Positions 25,537-34,377 of a stretch of DNA of 64,000 bases are shown one piece after another. A model generated the notes under the pieces. The model was not told the DNA's origin, made no database searches, and was given only the letters and a program-made list of their open reading frames with translations. A program made the translations under genes and the position numbers. Where the stretch lies: the NCBI GenBank assembly GCA_964635325.1, contig CAZWOL010000005.1, forward strand, positions 10,559-74,558, written 5' to 3'. How positions within the stretch are numbered: the first letter of the stretch is position 1; the number at the start of each line of letters is the position of its first letter. This DNA is from BOG-1112 sp964635325. Its GTDB lineage: Bacteria; Bdellovibrionota_B; Oligoflexia; Oligoflexales; Bog-1112.

Positions 25537-26958
25537 TTAAAGGTCCATGTAACCTAAGCGATAAAGCTCTAAAGTGCGGTGACGGATCGGATCTTGAATC
25601 CATCGTTTGCTATCTCCTGTAGCAATTTTCTTAATCTCAGCTAAAGACGTTTCAGGAGGAAGTGTCTTACGCAGATAAATCAAATATGAAATTGCGATTG
25701 ATGTTGCATAGGACGACGCAATATGGCCATCAGAAGGTGGCTCTGGCTTGCTGATTCGCTCGGGATGCAGGTGTACAAAGCACTCAGGGATCTTAATGTT
25801 ATGGAGAAACCCATACGAGGGGCCTAAGTTGATAGCTAGGTCGGTGCATGGTGCGCTAGCATGTATCTCTGAATGAAAGCGAGAGTTTCCCATTCCGGTG
25901 TTTGGAATGTCGATCTGTCGACCAAAACCTGCAACACGAATCGAGTTAGGAAAGGCAGTACAGTCAACGCGATGTTGCTTGCGAATCTCAGGGATATGGT
26001 AGTTAGTGTTTTGGAAAATTGCCTGTACTGCAAGAGTGTTTGGTAGCGTGTAGAGTGGAGTAAAAAACTCAACTAGATCAATTTCGTGGATTTTAGCTGC
26101 TAATGCAGCACTCATATTGGGACAATCTTCGGCAAAAGAATTTTGAATGTCTGAAACATCCGATGAGAAAGAAAAGTTCAAAAAATCGATATCATATTTT
26201 TCGATCAGCTCTCGAATAGATTTTGCGCTATTGCGCATAAAATTCCGGTAGGTCTCAAGTTGATTTGGATCATTCTCTGCCTCGCAGAGCCGAAGTCCCG
26301 CTTTTTCAGCAATTCCGATTGAAAAATCTTCTTTATCGATGAGGACAAACTCAGCTTCAGGGTTATATTCAGCTAGTTTGGTGAAGATGTAGGTACCGTG
26401 TCCATTCTTTCTACCATTGCTGGATTTGTACCAGGACTTGTAGGGAATTTTCTCAGCAATTATCTGGTCAATTGTCGTAAATAAGGATGCAGGTAGTGCT
26501 GTGAATTGTGTCGTCAAAATTTCGTGAATATGAGCAATGGTTTTGTGAATCAGTATTGGATCTGTTATGGGTTCGAGATCTCCATTTTGTGTAAAATGCT
26601 GATATTCTAAAACGCGATGAGGATAACTCACTAATGCAGGAATATGAAATCCATCATCCATTATGAGAATGCGTTGTCCTAAGCTTTGTTGTGATCCTGC
26701 TTTGGAAACAAATTGCTGTGATATCATCGCAGAGCAAGCTAAGTCTTTGCGCTCTAGGCAGTCTGATTCATACTCAAGAACATCATTGACAGCTTGCTCT
26801 GCTTCTTGAACCAGACTTGCAAATTTTGTAGAAGTTGTAGAATCACAAGTCAAAGGTGGTAAGTTTGTGATTAGATTCGGCTTAGAGTCAAAGCACTGTG
26901 TATGAAGACTTATGATTGCAAGCATCGAAAGAAAATGTTTATGTAAAAGCATCTGCAT
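25537..26958 (-). CDS. Subtilisin-like (S8) exported serine protease
   Basis: 473 residues. The catalytic triad of subtilases can be read in order: Asp in ILIMDDGFHIP, His in KNGHGTYIF, and Ser in the GHIASSYATSIAISYL helix, which stands for the canonical GTSxA segment but is divergent. FLNFSFSS is the likely strand with the oxyanion Asn. The N-terminus MQMLLHKHFLSMLAIISLHTQC is signal-like; Cys22 could be a weak lipobox. The long N-terminal region to the Asp may act as a prodomain. Because the Ser motif deviates, activity is uncertain. A truncated copy lies 1.2 kb downstream. Confidence 0.65.
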   Translation of the reverse strand: MQMLLHKHFLSMLAIISLHTQCFDSKPNLITNLPPLTCDSTTSTKFASLVQEAEQAVNDVLEYESDCLERKDLACSAMISQQFVSKAGSQQSLGQRILIMDDGFHIPALVSYPHRVLEYQHFTQNGDLEPITDPILIHKTIAHIHEILTTQFTALPASLFTTIDQIIAEKIPYKSWYKSSNGRKNGHGTYIFTKLAEYNPEAEFVLIDKEDFSIGIAEKAGLRLCEAENDPNQLETYRNFMRNSAKSIRELIEKYDIDFLNFSFSSDVSDIQNSFAEDCPNMSAALAAKIHEIDLVEFFTPLYTLPNTLAVQAIFQNTNYHIPEIRKQHRVDCTAFPNSIRVAGFGRQIDIPNTGMGNSRFHSEIHASAPCTDLAINLGPSYGFLHNIKIPECFVHLHPERISKPEPPSDGHIASSYATSIAISYLIYLRKTLPPETSLAEIKKIATGDSKRWIQDPIRHRTLELYRLGYMDL

Positions 26959-27065
26959 ATCATCCTTGCGTAGCTAGCGGCGAGCTATAAGCGAATATTC
27001 ATCCCAGAAAAGCCTGAGGGTTTAGCAGAAATGGAGTTTTATGTAAAGCTTGGCGTTCAATTTGT

Positions 27066-27278
27066 ATGCAAGCGTGCCATGATGCCTCTCGCACCTCTAG
27101 AGCTCCGACGTGTAAAAGAAAAGCAGCTGAACACTTGGAAAATGCTTATCGACGATTGAGTGACGCAATCGATGTAGATCAGCTATGCAAAGAAGCGCAG
27201 TGTAATACGAAGTCTTCTCTGGCGCTTTCCACCCATGAAATCACAGCTGTGCTCAGAAATCCAAACTCGTATCCATAG
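27066..27278 (+). CDS. Doubtful small Cys-containing protein
   Basis: 70 codons with four cysteines (ACHDAS, TCKRK, LCKEAQC) and a charged helical middle. No ribosome-binding site is evident before ATG 27066, and no family is recognised. It lies in a gene-poor stretch before an immunity-like gene and could be the tail of a lost gene. Low confidence that it is expressed. Confidence 0.25.
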   Translation: MQACHDASRTSRAPTCKRKAAEHLENAYRRLSDAIDVDQLCKEAQCNTKSSLALSTHEITAVLRNPNSYP

Positions 27279-27440
27279 GAATGGGGGATTTTTGAGATTT
27301 GGAGATCTTTTTGAGTTATGGGCTGGTTTGTTGACTCAAAAAGTGATGATATTCATAGAATAACAAGAGGAACAATTCACTGTTCCAAAGATGGAGCACA
27401 CATAGTTCCAGCCCATTTGGTCACTCAGTAGGAGAAATAC

Positions 27441-27743
27441 ATGGACTATAACGAACTAATGCCCGGGATGATGCTATCGGTTCAAAGAGCATTGTTAGAA
27501 GAAATCTCAGAGAATATGCGATGCGTATCCATCGAGGGAGTCTTTGAAAATAACGTTCATATCAATGTTTATATAGAGGGCTCTGCATCAGAAAAATTTA
27601 AGGAGGATATGTCCTGCATAGAGACGGAAGTAATATCCGACTTTCCAGAAATTCCTGTTAAGCTTGATATACATGAAAGCACAGAAGATAAAGCCATTAA
27701 AGATATTCTAAGAGGAAGAGCTGTCTTTTGGAGGAAAGAGTAG
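27441..27743 (+). CDS. Small immunity-like protein (orphan)
   Basis: 100 residues with GGAG nine bases before ATG 27441. The pattern MMLSVQRALLEEIS...RCVSIEG...INVYIEG...TEVISDFPEI...GRAVFWRKE matches, from memory, a widespread family of about 100-residue proteins often found beside polymorphic toxins. Two beta-strand pairs followed by TEV[IL]xDFP are its hallmark. No toxin gene adjoins it here: the upstream 70-codon frame is doubtful and the downstream 222 bases hold no gene. It may be an orphan immunity gene. The assignment is tentative. Confidence 0.6.
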   Translation: MDYNELMPGMMLSVQRALLEEISENMRCVSIEGVFENNVHINVYIEGSASEKFKEDMSCIETEVISDFPEIPVKLDIHESTEDKAIKDILRGRAVFWRKE

Positions 27744-27965
27744 TTGTCGCATTGAGCAGTCAAGAAGAGATCGAATTTTTTGTTGGAAAATGGCAGTGGA
27801 TTGCTAGTGATTGAATCAAGGAACTTGAGCCGAAAGATTTCTAGAGAATCTTCTAAATAAAGGAAGCGAAGGTGTTCAAACTGCTGTCACTACTATGCTT
27901 CTTGAAAATTTAATTTTCCCATTTTTGGTAGAACATTCGAAGTTCCTCTGTGTGAAGAAGTCGAA

Positions 27966-29216
27966 TCATTTCTCCGAAAGACCGTGTGTCGGAGCAACCT
28001 TTGTTGCAACCCAAGCGGGGTAGAGTCCTGCAAGACTGGACATAATCACACCTCCACCTGCGACAGCGAGGTAGACACGCCAGTCGTATTGCACAGGAAG
28101 TTTTGCAAGCAGGTAGATGTTAGGTAGGTCGATGATGCGATAGTGTTCGATAATATAACCTAGTCCTAAGGCTAAAAGAACTCCAAGCAATCCACCAACA
28201 ACACCCATGAAAGTGCCTTGTTTGACGAAGACCATCAATATTTGATCATTAGTTGCACCAAGAGATTTGAAGAGAGAGATTTCGCGTTGCTTTTGTGAAA
28301 CGGTAACAAAAAGAGTTGTAAGAATGTTAAAACTTGCAACAAACGCAACGAGTGCAACAATCAAGGCAATGACAAGGCGTTCGGTTTTCATAGCTTCGAA
28401 AATGCTGTGATTGAAGGATTGCCATTGTGTGACGGATAGGTTGTAGCGTTCATCAAGCTTTTTAGCAATCTCAGGACTCTTGTAAGGATCCTTGAGTCCA
28501 ATCTCAAGACCTGTGATCACTTTACCCATGTTGAAAAGTCTTTGTGCAGCAGGAATGCTTAGTATCGCAAGCTTAGCATCGTAGTGATCCAGGCCAGAGT
28601 CATAGACGCCTACAATCTCAAAACGTTGCACATCACCGAATGGATCATCCGAACTTTCGGCTCGAGGAGCTATGAGTTCGATGCTGTCTCCGATTTTCGA
28701 ATTCATAATCTGCAGCAGGCGTACTCCAACAATAATTCCGGGTGTAGTTGGCAAATCCTGTCCGTGTTCGCGCTGATCTATCTCTGCTTGTAAACGATCC
28801 AGAGCTTCGATAGGTCGAACAATGTTTCTTAGATCCTGAACATCAGTTCTACGGATGGGGTCTATGCCCCGAACCAATACCGAATGAATCAGACCATCTT
28901 TGCGTCCCATCGTTTCGGAATGAATGAACGGTGAGATCCCTGTGATGTCCGAACCTATAAATTTGCGAACGTTGCTATCCCATTGGTCATAGTCACGCAT
29001 TCCGGATGGATAGCGATACATAAGGACATGCGCATTGGCTGCTAAGAAACGATTGCGTAGTTCGGTTTCAAAACCGTTGATCACACTCAGGACAACGATC
29101 ATTGCAGCAACACCGATTGCAATTCCTGCAATAGAGAGCGTGGTGATCCATGACAGAAAACGTTGCTCACGATGGCTACTGAGAAAGCGAAAAGCCGTAA
29201 ACGATGAGAAGTTCAT
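27966..29216 (-). CDS. lolC: LolC/LolE-type lipoprotein-releasing permease
   Basis: Inner-membrane permease of the LolCDE ABC system that hands outer-membrane lipoproteins to LolA. The N-terminal motif RFLSSHREQRFLSWITTLSIAGIAIGVAAMIVVLSVINGF is the family's first helix region. A large periplasmic loop follows, then three C-terminal helices (LVIALIVALVAFVASFNILTTLFVTVSQKQREISLFKSLGAT). Length (about 416) is normal. ATG 29216 is preferred to TTG 29225 on RBS spacing. No lolD or second permease adjoins it, so whether it acts as a LolF-like homodimer is unknown. Confidence 0.9.
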   Translation of the reverse strand: MNFSSFTAFRFLSSHREQRFLSWITTLSIAGIAIGVAAMIVVLSVINGFETELRNRFLAANAHVLMYRYPSGMRDYDQWDSNVRKFIGSDITGISPFIHSETMGRKDGLIHSVLVRGIDPIRRTDVQDLRNIVRPIEALDRLQAEIDQREHGQDLPTTPGIIVGVRLLQIMNSKIGDSIELIAPRAESSDDPFGDVQRFEIVGVYDSGLDHYDAKLAILSIPAAQRLFNMGKVITGLEIGLKDPYKSPEIAKKLDERYNLSVTQWQSFNHSIFEAMKTERLVIALIVALVAFVASFNILTTLFVTVSQKQREISLFKSLGATNDQILMVFVKQGTFMGVVGGLLGVLLALGLGYIIEHYRIIDLPNIYLLAKLPVQYDWRVYLAVAGGGVIMSSLAGLYPAWVATKVAPTHGLSEK

Positions 29217-29252
29217 GAAATGCAAATTCCTTACATTTGTCAGTGTGCAATG

Positions 29253-29372
29253 TGCTTACAAAGCTACTAAGCAGGCGATCCCTCGGCTCACTTCGTTCCG
29301 TTCGGGATGACGGTTCCACTCCGTTTGGAACGACGGTTCCTTAAGTGATTTGATTCCGTTTGGAATGACGGG
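29253..29372 (-). repeat. Dispersed intergenic repeat, copy B, with internal tandem units
   Basis: The left part is the reverse complement of copy A (ACAAAGCTACTAAGCAGGCG). The right part holds three tandem versions of a 17-base unit, TCCGTTYGGRAYGACGG, at about 29297-29313, 29320-29336 and 29355-29371. Lies between lolC and hemB. Confidence 0.85.
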
Positions 29373-29374
29373 CA

Positions 29375-30379
29375 TCAACCACGAAGCCATTGTGCTGCTT
29401 CAAGCGCATAATAACTCAGAATAGCATCGCAACCTGCACGTTTGAAGCTGAGAAGCGTTTCGAGGACGCAGGCTCTCTCATCTAAGAAGCCGCTTATGGC
29501 TGCAGCCTTCAGCATCGCATATTCGCCACTCACATGATATGCAAAGGTCGGCACTCTAAATTCATCTTTGACCCGCCGAATAATATCGAGGTAGGGAAGT
29601 CCAGGTTTTACCATGATCATGTCGGCTCCCTCTTGCAGGTCGAGAGCAACTTCGTGTAAGGCTTCGTCGCTGTTTGCAGGATCCATTTGGTAGGTTTTTT
29701 TGTCAGCGCCTTTCAATGCTGAAGCAGAACCAACAGCATCACGAAAGGGGCCGTAGAAACTAGAGGCATACTTTGCAGAATACGCTAGAATCTTAGTCTT
29801 GATGAATGCATTGTCATCAAGAAACTTGCGGATGACTCCGATGCGACCATCCATCATGTCTGAAGGGGCGACGATGTCGACACCAGCTTCAGCATGAGTA
29901 AGTGCCTGACGTTTGAGCACGGAGACGGTTTCATCGTTTATCACGTAGCTCTTTTCATCGATGAGCCCATCCTGACCATGTGATGTATAAGGATCCAGAG
30001 CGATATCGGAGATGAGACCGAGTTCTGGAAAGCGTTTCTTCAACTCACGAATAGTGCTTGGGACAAGTCCCTCAGGGTTGTAAGCTTCTGCTGCATCTAA
30101 ACTTTTGTCTTCTTTGCCAAGCACTGGAAACAAAGCGATTGCAGGTATGTTGAATTCTAAGCAACGCTCTGCAACAGCAAGGAGTGGGTCGAGGCCGACG
30201 CGTTCGACACCAGGCATGGACTGTATGGGTTCGCGTCCTGAGCGGTTTTTAAGTACAAACACTGGTAGAATAAGATCTGCTGATGAAAGATGATTTTCTG
30301 CACAGAGTTTGCGAGAAAACATGTCGTTGCGAATGCGACGCATACGTTTGTTGGGAAAACTAGGTCCTTGGATCATCAT
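29375..30379 (-). CDS. hemB: Delta-aminolevulinic acid dehydratase (porphobilinogen synthase)
   Basis: Condenses two 5-aminolevulinate molecules to porphobilinogen in heme synthesis. The Schiff-base lysines are in AYSAKYASSFYGPFRDA and MVKPGLPYLD. The metal site reads DIALDPYTSHGQDG: it lacks the cysteine triad of zinc enzymes and matches the Mg-dependent type. The N-terminus has the RMRRIR arm. The start at ATG 30379 (AGAGGAA about nine bases upstream) gives 334 residues; the longer frame to 30424 adds residues not typical of the family. It is divergent from ruvC. Confidence 0.96.
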   Translation of the reverse strand: MMIQGPSFPNKRMRRIRNDMFSRKLCAENHLSSADLILPVFVLKNRSGREPIQSMPGVERVGLDPLLAVAERCLEFNIPAIALFPVLGKEDKSLDAAEAYNPEGLVPSTIRELKKRFPELGLISDIALDPYTSHGQDGLIDEKSYVINDETVSVLKRQALTHAEAGVDIVAPSDMMDGRIGVIRKFLDDNAFIKTKILAYSAKYASSFYGPFRDAVGSASALKGADKKTYQMDPANSDEALHEVALDLQEGADMIMVKPGLPYLDIIRRVKDEFRVPTFAYHVSGEYAMLKAAAISGFLDERACVLETLLSFKRAGCDAILSYYALEAAQWLRG

Positions 30380-30451
30380 AAATAAATATTCCTCTGAGCA
30401 TAGGTCCAAGCCGTTATAAAGCATGCCTAGTCAGAAAGAAAGGTCTCACGG

Positions 30452-31024
30452 ATGCTATTTCCTAAAATCATGGGTGTGGATCCCGGTACTCTCAATGCGG
30501 GTTTTGCTGTGATCGAAGCACGAATCGCCAAACCCATGAATCCCCGAGACTTTAGAATTCTTGATGTGGGAGTGCTCAGAGCCAAGAAGTCGCTCTCCTC
30601 GTGGGATCGTATTGGTCTTATGCACCAATCTATGTACGAACTTATGGCGCAGTCTAGGCCGCAGGTCTGTGTTTTAGAAAATGTTTATTTTGGAAAAAAC
30701 GTACGCTCGGCCCTCGTCCTAGGTCAGGTTCGCGGAGCTTTTATTTCAGCCGCCTGTCGTTGCGATGCTGCGATTGCAGAGATTGCTCCGACTACAGTTA
30801 AAAAAACCGTTTCGGGTAAGGGTCACGCTGCTAAAGAAGAAGTCAACCTCGCTTTGCAAGCGCTTTTGGGATTTGATAAGGGGGCATTGCCCTACGATGC
30901 CTCTGATGCTCTGGCTATAGCTCTCGCCTTTGCTTTGAGCCTTGCTTGGCAGTCAAGTTGGCAGAATAACTCCTTTAATTCTCAGGTAGAATTCAATAAA
31001 ATTTCTTCGACCGTTGAAGTTTAG
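30452..31024 (+). CDS. ruvC: Holliday junction resolvase RuvC
   Basis: Endonuclease that cuts Holliday junctions symmetrically together with RuvAB. The four acidic catalytic residues are present: Asp10 in GVDPGTLNAG, Glu76 in VLENVYF, and Asp149 and Asp152 in DASDALAIA. KKTVSGKGHAAKEEV is the conserved DNA-contact segment. The last 25 residues are a variable tail. ruvA and ruvB are not adjacent. A sigma54 regulator starts 29 bases downstream. Confidence 0.95.
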   Translation: MLFPKIMGVDPGTLNAGFAVIEARIAKPMNPRDFRILDVGVLRAKKSLSSWDRIGLMHQSMYELMAQSRPQVCVLENVYFGKNVRSALVLGQVRGAFISAACRCDAAIAEIAPTTVKKTVSGKGHAAKEEVNLALQALLGFDKGALPYDASDALAIALAFALSLAWQSSWQNNSFNSQVEFNKISSTVEV

Positions 31025-31053
31025 GGAGATCGCATCCAATTGAGGAGCTGAAT

Positions 31054-32487
31054 ATGTTGCGGACGCTGATCGTAGATGACGATGAAACTTTGCGCCTGAC
31101 GATGCGCATAGCCCTCGAAATGCATGGTTACAAAGTAGAAGAAGCAGGGGATGGCGAAGAAGCCATTGCAGCAGTGATCGCTGCTCCGCATAAATTTGAT
31201 GCTGTGATCCTCGATATCAATATGCCCAAAGTGAATGGTTTGAAAGCACTGCAAACCATCCGTGAGACCAATCCCCAGATCTGCTGCCTCATTCTTACAG
31301 CTCATTCTGACATAAAAGATGCAGTTACTGCGATTAAGCATGGAGCCTTCGATTATGTCGAAAAACCTGTCGAAGCAGAACGCATACTCTCGCTTCTAGA
31401 CTCTGCAAAAAAAGCCAACGCCCTAGTTGAAGCTGCGGTTTTTTCGGCTCCTCAGGTGGAGTTTCCTGAGGGGCGAACCATGATTGGTGCGTCCTCCGAA
31501 ATCAAACGTGTCTTCAGTGTTATTTACAAACTTTCCAAAGTCGAAACTTCGGTTCTGATTCGAGGAGAAAGTGGGACGGGTAAAGAACTCGTAGCGCGAG
31601 CGATTCACTACAATTCCACACGTAAAAAAGGCCCCTTTGTTGCTGTCAACTGTGCAGCCATCCCAGATAACTTGATTGAGAGCGAACTCTTTGGACACGA
31701 AAAAGGAGCGTTCACAAGCGCAGATCGTAAGAAGATTGGCAAGTTCCAATTTGCAGAGGGAGGGACCATCTTTCTTGACGAAATCGGAGATGTATCTCCA
31801 TCCATGCAGGTCAAGTTGCTACGTGTATTGCATGAAAAAGTATTTAGCTCGGTGGGTTCTCATCAGGAAATAAAGGCAGATGTTCGTATCGTTGCAGCAA
31901 CCAATAGAGCTTTGGAACAGATGATCAAAGACGGTAGCTTCCGCTCAGACCTCTTTTATCGTCTCAACATACTCCCAATCATGCTGCCACCATTGCGGGA
32001 TCGGCGCGAAGACATACCGACTCTTGCAGACTATATGATTCGCAAGTTTAACCGCATTCATGGACGCAGCATTCGCAAAATTGAAAAAGAAGCTTTGGAT
32101 GCATTGCGACTCTACAATTGGCCCGGAAACATTCGCGAGTTGGAAAATGTGATCGAACACGCATTTATTTTGGAGAATTCGGATATTATCTCGCTCCCAT
32201 CCCTGCCTGAAAAGATCAGTATGGTTTTGAATGATAGCAGACCCGCTCAAACAGATGATGGACCCGGCCTCCGTACGCAAGATGAGCTTAGTGGTTCTGC
32301 AGACTTCTCAGAATTAAATTATCCTGCACTCAAAGAACGCTTTGAAAGAGAATTCATCATTCGGGCTCTGAAAGCCTTCGACGGTCGCATCAATCAAACT
32401 GCAGCTCTCACCAAAATGACCAAGGTGACTTTGCTTCGCAAACTTGAAAAGTATGGGATTAATCCTCGCGAGTACCACAAAAATTGA
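31054..32487 (+). CDS. NtrC-family sigma54-dependent response regulator
   Basis: 477 residues in three domains. Receiver (1-120): phosphoacceptor Asp54 in VILDINMP, acidic pocket VDDDE, and Lys104 in EKPVE. AAA+ domain (about 140-375): Walker A GESGTGKE (171-178), Walker B GGTIFLDEIGD. The sigma54-contact loop reads GAFTSA (218-223) instead of the usual GAFTGA. A FIS-type helix-turn-helix closes the protein (GRINQTAALTKMTKVTLLRKL). No histidine kinase is adjacent. GAGGAG precedes ATG 31054. Targets are unknown. Confidence 0.93.
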   Translation: MLRTLIVDDDETLRLTMRIALEMHGYKVEEAGDGEEAIAAVIAAPHKFDAVILDINMPKVNGLKALQTIRETNPQICCLILTAHSDIKDAVTAIKHGAFDYVEKPVEAERILSLLDSAKKANALVEAAVFSAPQVEFPEGRTMIGASSEIKRVFSVIYKLSKVETSVLIRGESGTGKELVARAIHYNSTRKKGPFVAVNCAAIPDNLIESELFGHEKGAFTSADRKKIGKFQFAEGGTIFLDEIGDVSPSMQVKLLRVLHEKVFSSVGSHQEIKADVRIVAATNRALEQMIKDGSFRSDLFYRLNILPIMLPPLRDRREDIPTLADYMIRKFNRIHGRSIRKIEKEALDALRLYNWPGNIRELENVIEHAFILENSDIISLPSLPEKISMVLNDSRPAQTDDGPGLRTQDELSGSADFSELNYPALKERFEREFIIRALKAFDGRINQTAALTKMTKVTLLRKLEKYGINPREYHKN

Positions 32488-32560
32488 CTGTTGGGTCTCC
32501 GGCTGTTTGGCTGTGATAAAATAGAAGCGTGCCCAAAAATAAACAGCGGAGCCGAAAATC

Positions 32561-33589
32561 ATGGAGCAGGAAGACAAAGAAAAACTGCGTCGTGCGTACA
32601 GCAAAGCCTGTGAAATGAACCTTTCCCCGCAAGTGCGCAAGTACCTCAAAAAAGAGGTTCGTAGGGTGCATCGATCTGCTGCAGAATCGGCTAATAATGT
32701 TGATGTTTCGAAGACAGCACAAGATCTAGATCCTAAAGAATCTCTCGCAAATTCTTCGTCACAGATGAGTGCTGAGAGCGCCCAACTGGACCAAGATATA
32801 AAAAGCGCAAAAGATTCAAAAAACACGCTGCTCGTCGAGAAATTAGAAGCCATTCGGAGAGTGCGTCAGAGTTTGCAAAATGCATCCGAACAACTGCCCT
32901 ACCCAGTGCAGGCGATCGGAGATTTTCCGTCTCCTGACGAGTCGATGCTTCGCAAATGTATGATGGACTTTAGCTTAGCCGAAAGAAAACTGGTATCTGC
33001 ATATTTAAGACTGGTTCCCTGGGTCTTTTATTTTACACATAGGGAGCAGGGCCAGTTAGAGACCCTGAAAACACGATACATTCTTCTTGATCCAATACTG
33101 CGTAAGTTTCGTCGACTGGCACCTAACTTTCCTACGGAACTACCACCTAAAGTTTTTATGGATCCCAACTTCTTCAGTCTCGACCTCGGCAATGAAATTC
33201 CCAAATTTTATCCTGGAATGCCTGTGAATGCTTGGTGCAAGGTTCTGGCAGCTATAAGCCAGATTCTTGCACTCAATCATGTCGAATCCGTTCTCGAATG
33301 CATTCACACGTGGGGGACGAGTCTTAGTGGGGACTCCAGTGCAGTTGTGAATTTTCGCAAGTGGATTGCGCGCAATGGTAAAGAAGCCAAAATGAATTGG
33401 TTTCAACTTCATTCTGCAGTGCAAGCTTTTGAGGGTCAAAACGTACAAGACCTACTCGTACGTTTTGCTATTCGCCTGACAGCTTCTCTTTGTCGTAATG
33501 ACCATCTTGCTCTTTGGAGTCTAGCAAATGCTCCCGAACCTGTGCTTGCAGATTTTGAACGTTGGCTTATTGCTTCGTGCTCGATTTAG
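32561..33589 (+). CDS. Unknown cytoplasmic protein
   Basis: 342 residues, no signal peptide or membrane helix. The first 120 residues are charged and polar (AYSKACEMNLSPQVRKYLKKEVRR, then an Asp/Ser-rich linker), and the rest is helical with Trp/Phe-rich segments (LVPWVFYFTHREQGQL, KVFMDPNFFSLDLG). No family recognised. It follows the sigma54 regulator by 73 bases and may share its transcript. A GGAG lies nine bases before the ATG. Confidence 0.6.
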   Translation: MEQEDKEKLRRAYSKACEMNLSPQVRKYLKKEVRRVHRSAAESANNVDVSKTAQDLDPKESLANSSSQMSAESAQLDQDIKSAKDSKNTLLVEKLEAIRRVRQSLQNASEQLPYPVQAIGDFPSPDESMLRKCMMDFSLAERKLVSAYLRLVPWVFYFTHREQGQLETLKTRYILLDPILRKFRRLAPNFPTELPPKVFMDPNFFSLDLGNEIPKFYPGMPVNAWCKVLAAISQILALNHVESVLECIHTWGTSLSGDSSAVVNFRKWIARNGKEAKMNWFQLHSAVQAFEGQNVQDLLVRFAIRLTASLCRNDHLALWSLANAPEPVLADFERWLIASCSI

Positions 33590-33659
33590 CAGTGCAGGCC
33601 TCGATCTGCATACGTTCCAAAGCCATTTTGCCCTGTAGGTTTTCAATGACGGATCCTCT

Positions 33660-33941
33660 CTAGTCAAGGTAGGTACGTTCGTATTTACGACGAATTGTCT
33701 GCCAAGGTTTGTAGACCCAGTGTGTTGTAATTGGATGCAAGATAAGTGGAATTGCAACCAGCCCTATGGATGGCAGAAGCTGCACCCAGTTGCGTCCTCC
33801 AACATGTGAACGCACAATGATGAAAAAAAATAGAGCGAAACAAATTGTTGTCGTCATAAAGAGTGTGAAACTTAACCTTCGAGATCTTAGTTGTACACTC
33901 TCAAAATCAGCATCTGCTTGAGGCTTATTTGGTGCTGCCAA
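33660..33941 (-). CDS. Small two-helix membrane protein
   Basis: 93 residues with a polar start, two membrane helices (LFMTTTICFALFFFIIV and LLPSIGLVAIPLILHPI) and a basic C-tail (QTIRRKYERTYLD). Function unknown. It starts nine bases after the preceding minus-strand gene, as the last member of the cluster running down from HMG-CoA reductase. Confidence 0.7.
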   Translation of the reverse strand: MAAPNKPQADADFESVQLRSRRLSFTLFMTTTICFALFFFIIVRSHVGGRNWVQLLPSIGLVAIPLILHPITTHWVYKPWQTIRRKYERTYLD

Positions 33942-33950
33942 GGGTGGCTC

Positions 33951-34292
33951 CTATTTCTTTTTTTTGTTTTGATTTTTAGGAAAATACCGAATTTGAGCCA
34001 ATGCCAAACTCCATCGTCCAAATGAAATGGACCAAAAGACTGTGAACCAAAATGCAGTCTTTTGTATGGAGAGATGCGGCAGATATTTTTGTGGAATGGC
34101 CAGGACCAATATAAATCCTGCAAAAACTATAAAGCCGGAGTACATCCAACCTTGGATCCAACTTTGTGGGTCTGCTTTTTTGAGACTCATCATGACTATA
34201 AAAAGCCAGAGCAAAAATCCGATCGGAATTGCAAGTTCGTTGTAACCTAGACTCAAAAATGACGAGTTGATATCTTCCAGCAACATTCTCAT
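33951..34292 (-). CDS. Small membrane protein
   Basis: 113 residues from ATG 34292, which has GGAGGG six bases upstream; the longer frame from TTG 34337 lacks that. Three predicted membrane helices (LAIPIGFLLWLFIVMMSL; WMYSGFIVFAGFILVLAI; KTAFWFTVFWSISFGRWSLAL) and a poly-lysine end (KNQNKKKK). Unrecognised. Its pairing with the next two-helix protein suggests a small membrane complex, which is inference. Confidence 0.7.
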   Translation of the reverse strand: MRMLLEDINSSFLSLGYNELAIPIGFLLWLFIVMMSLKKADPQSWIQGWMYSGFIVFAGFILVLAIPQKYLPHLSIQKTAFWFTVFWSISFGRWSLALAQIRYFPKNQNKKKK

Positions 34293-34377
34293 GCCAATCC
34301 CTCCATATATAGAGCTATTGGTACATCGGATTTTCAAAGGAAGAGTTGAGAGGCAGATTTAGAACCTATCTAGATCT

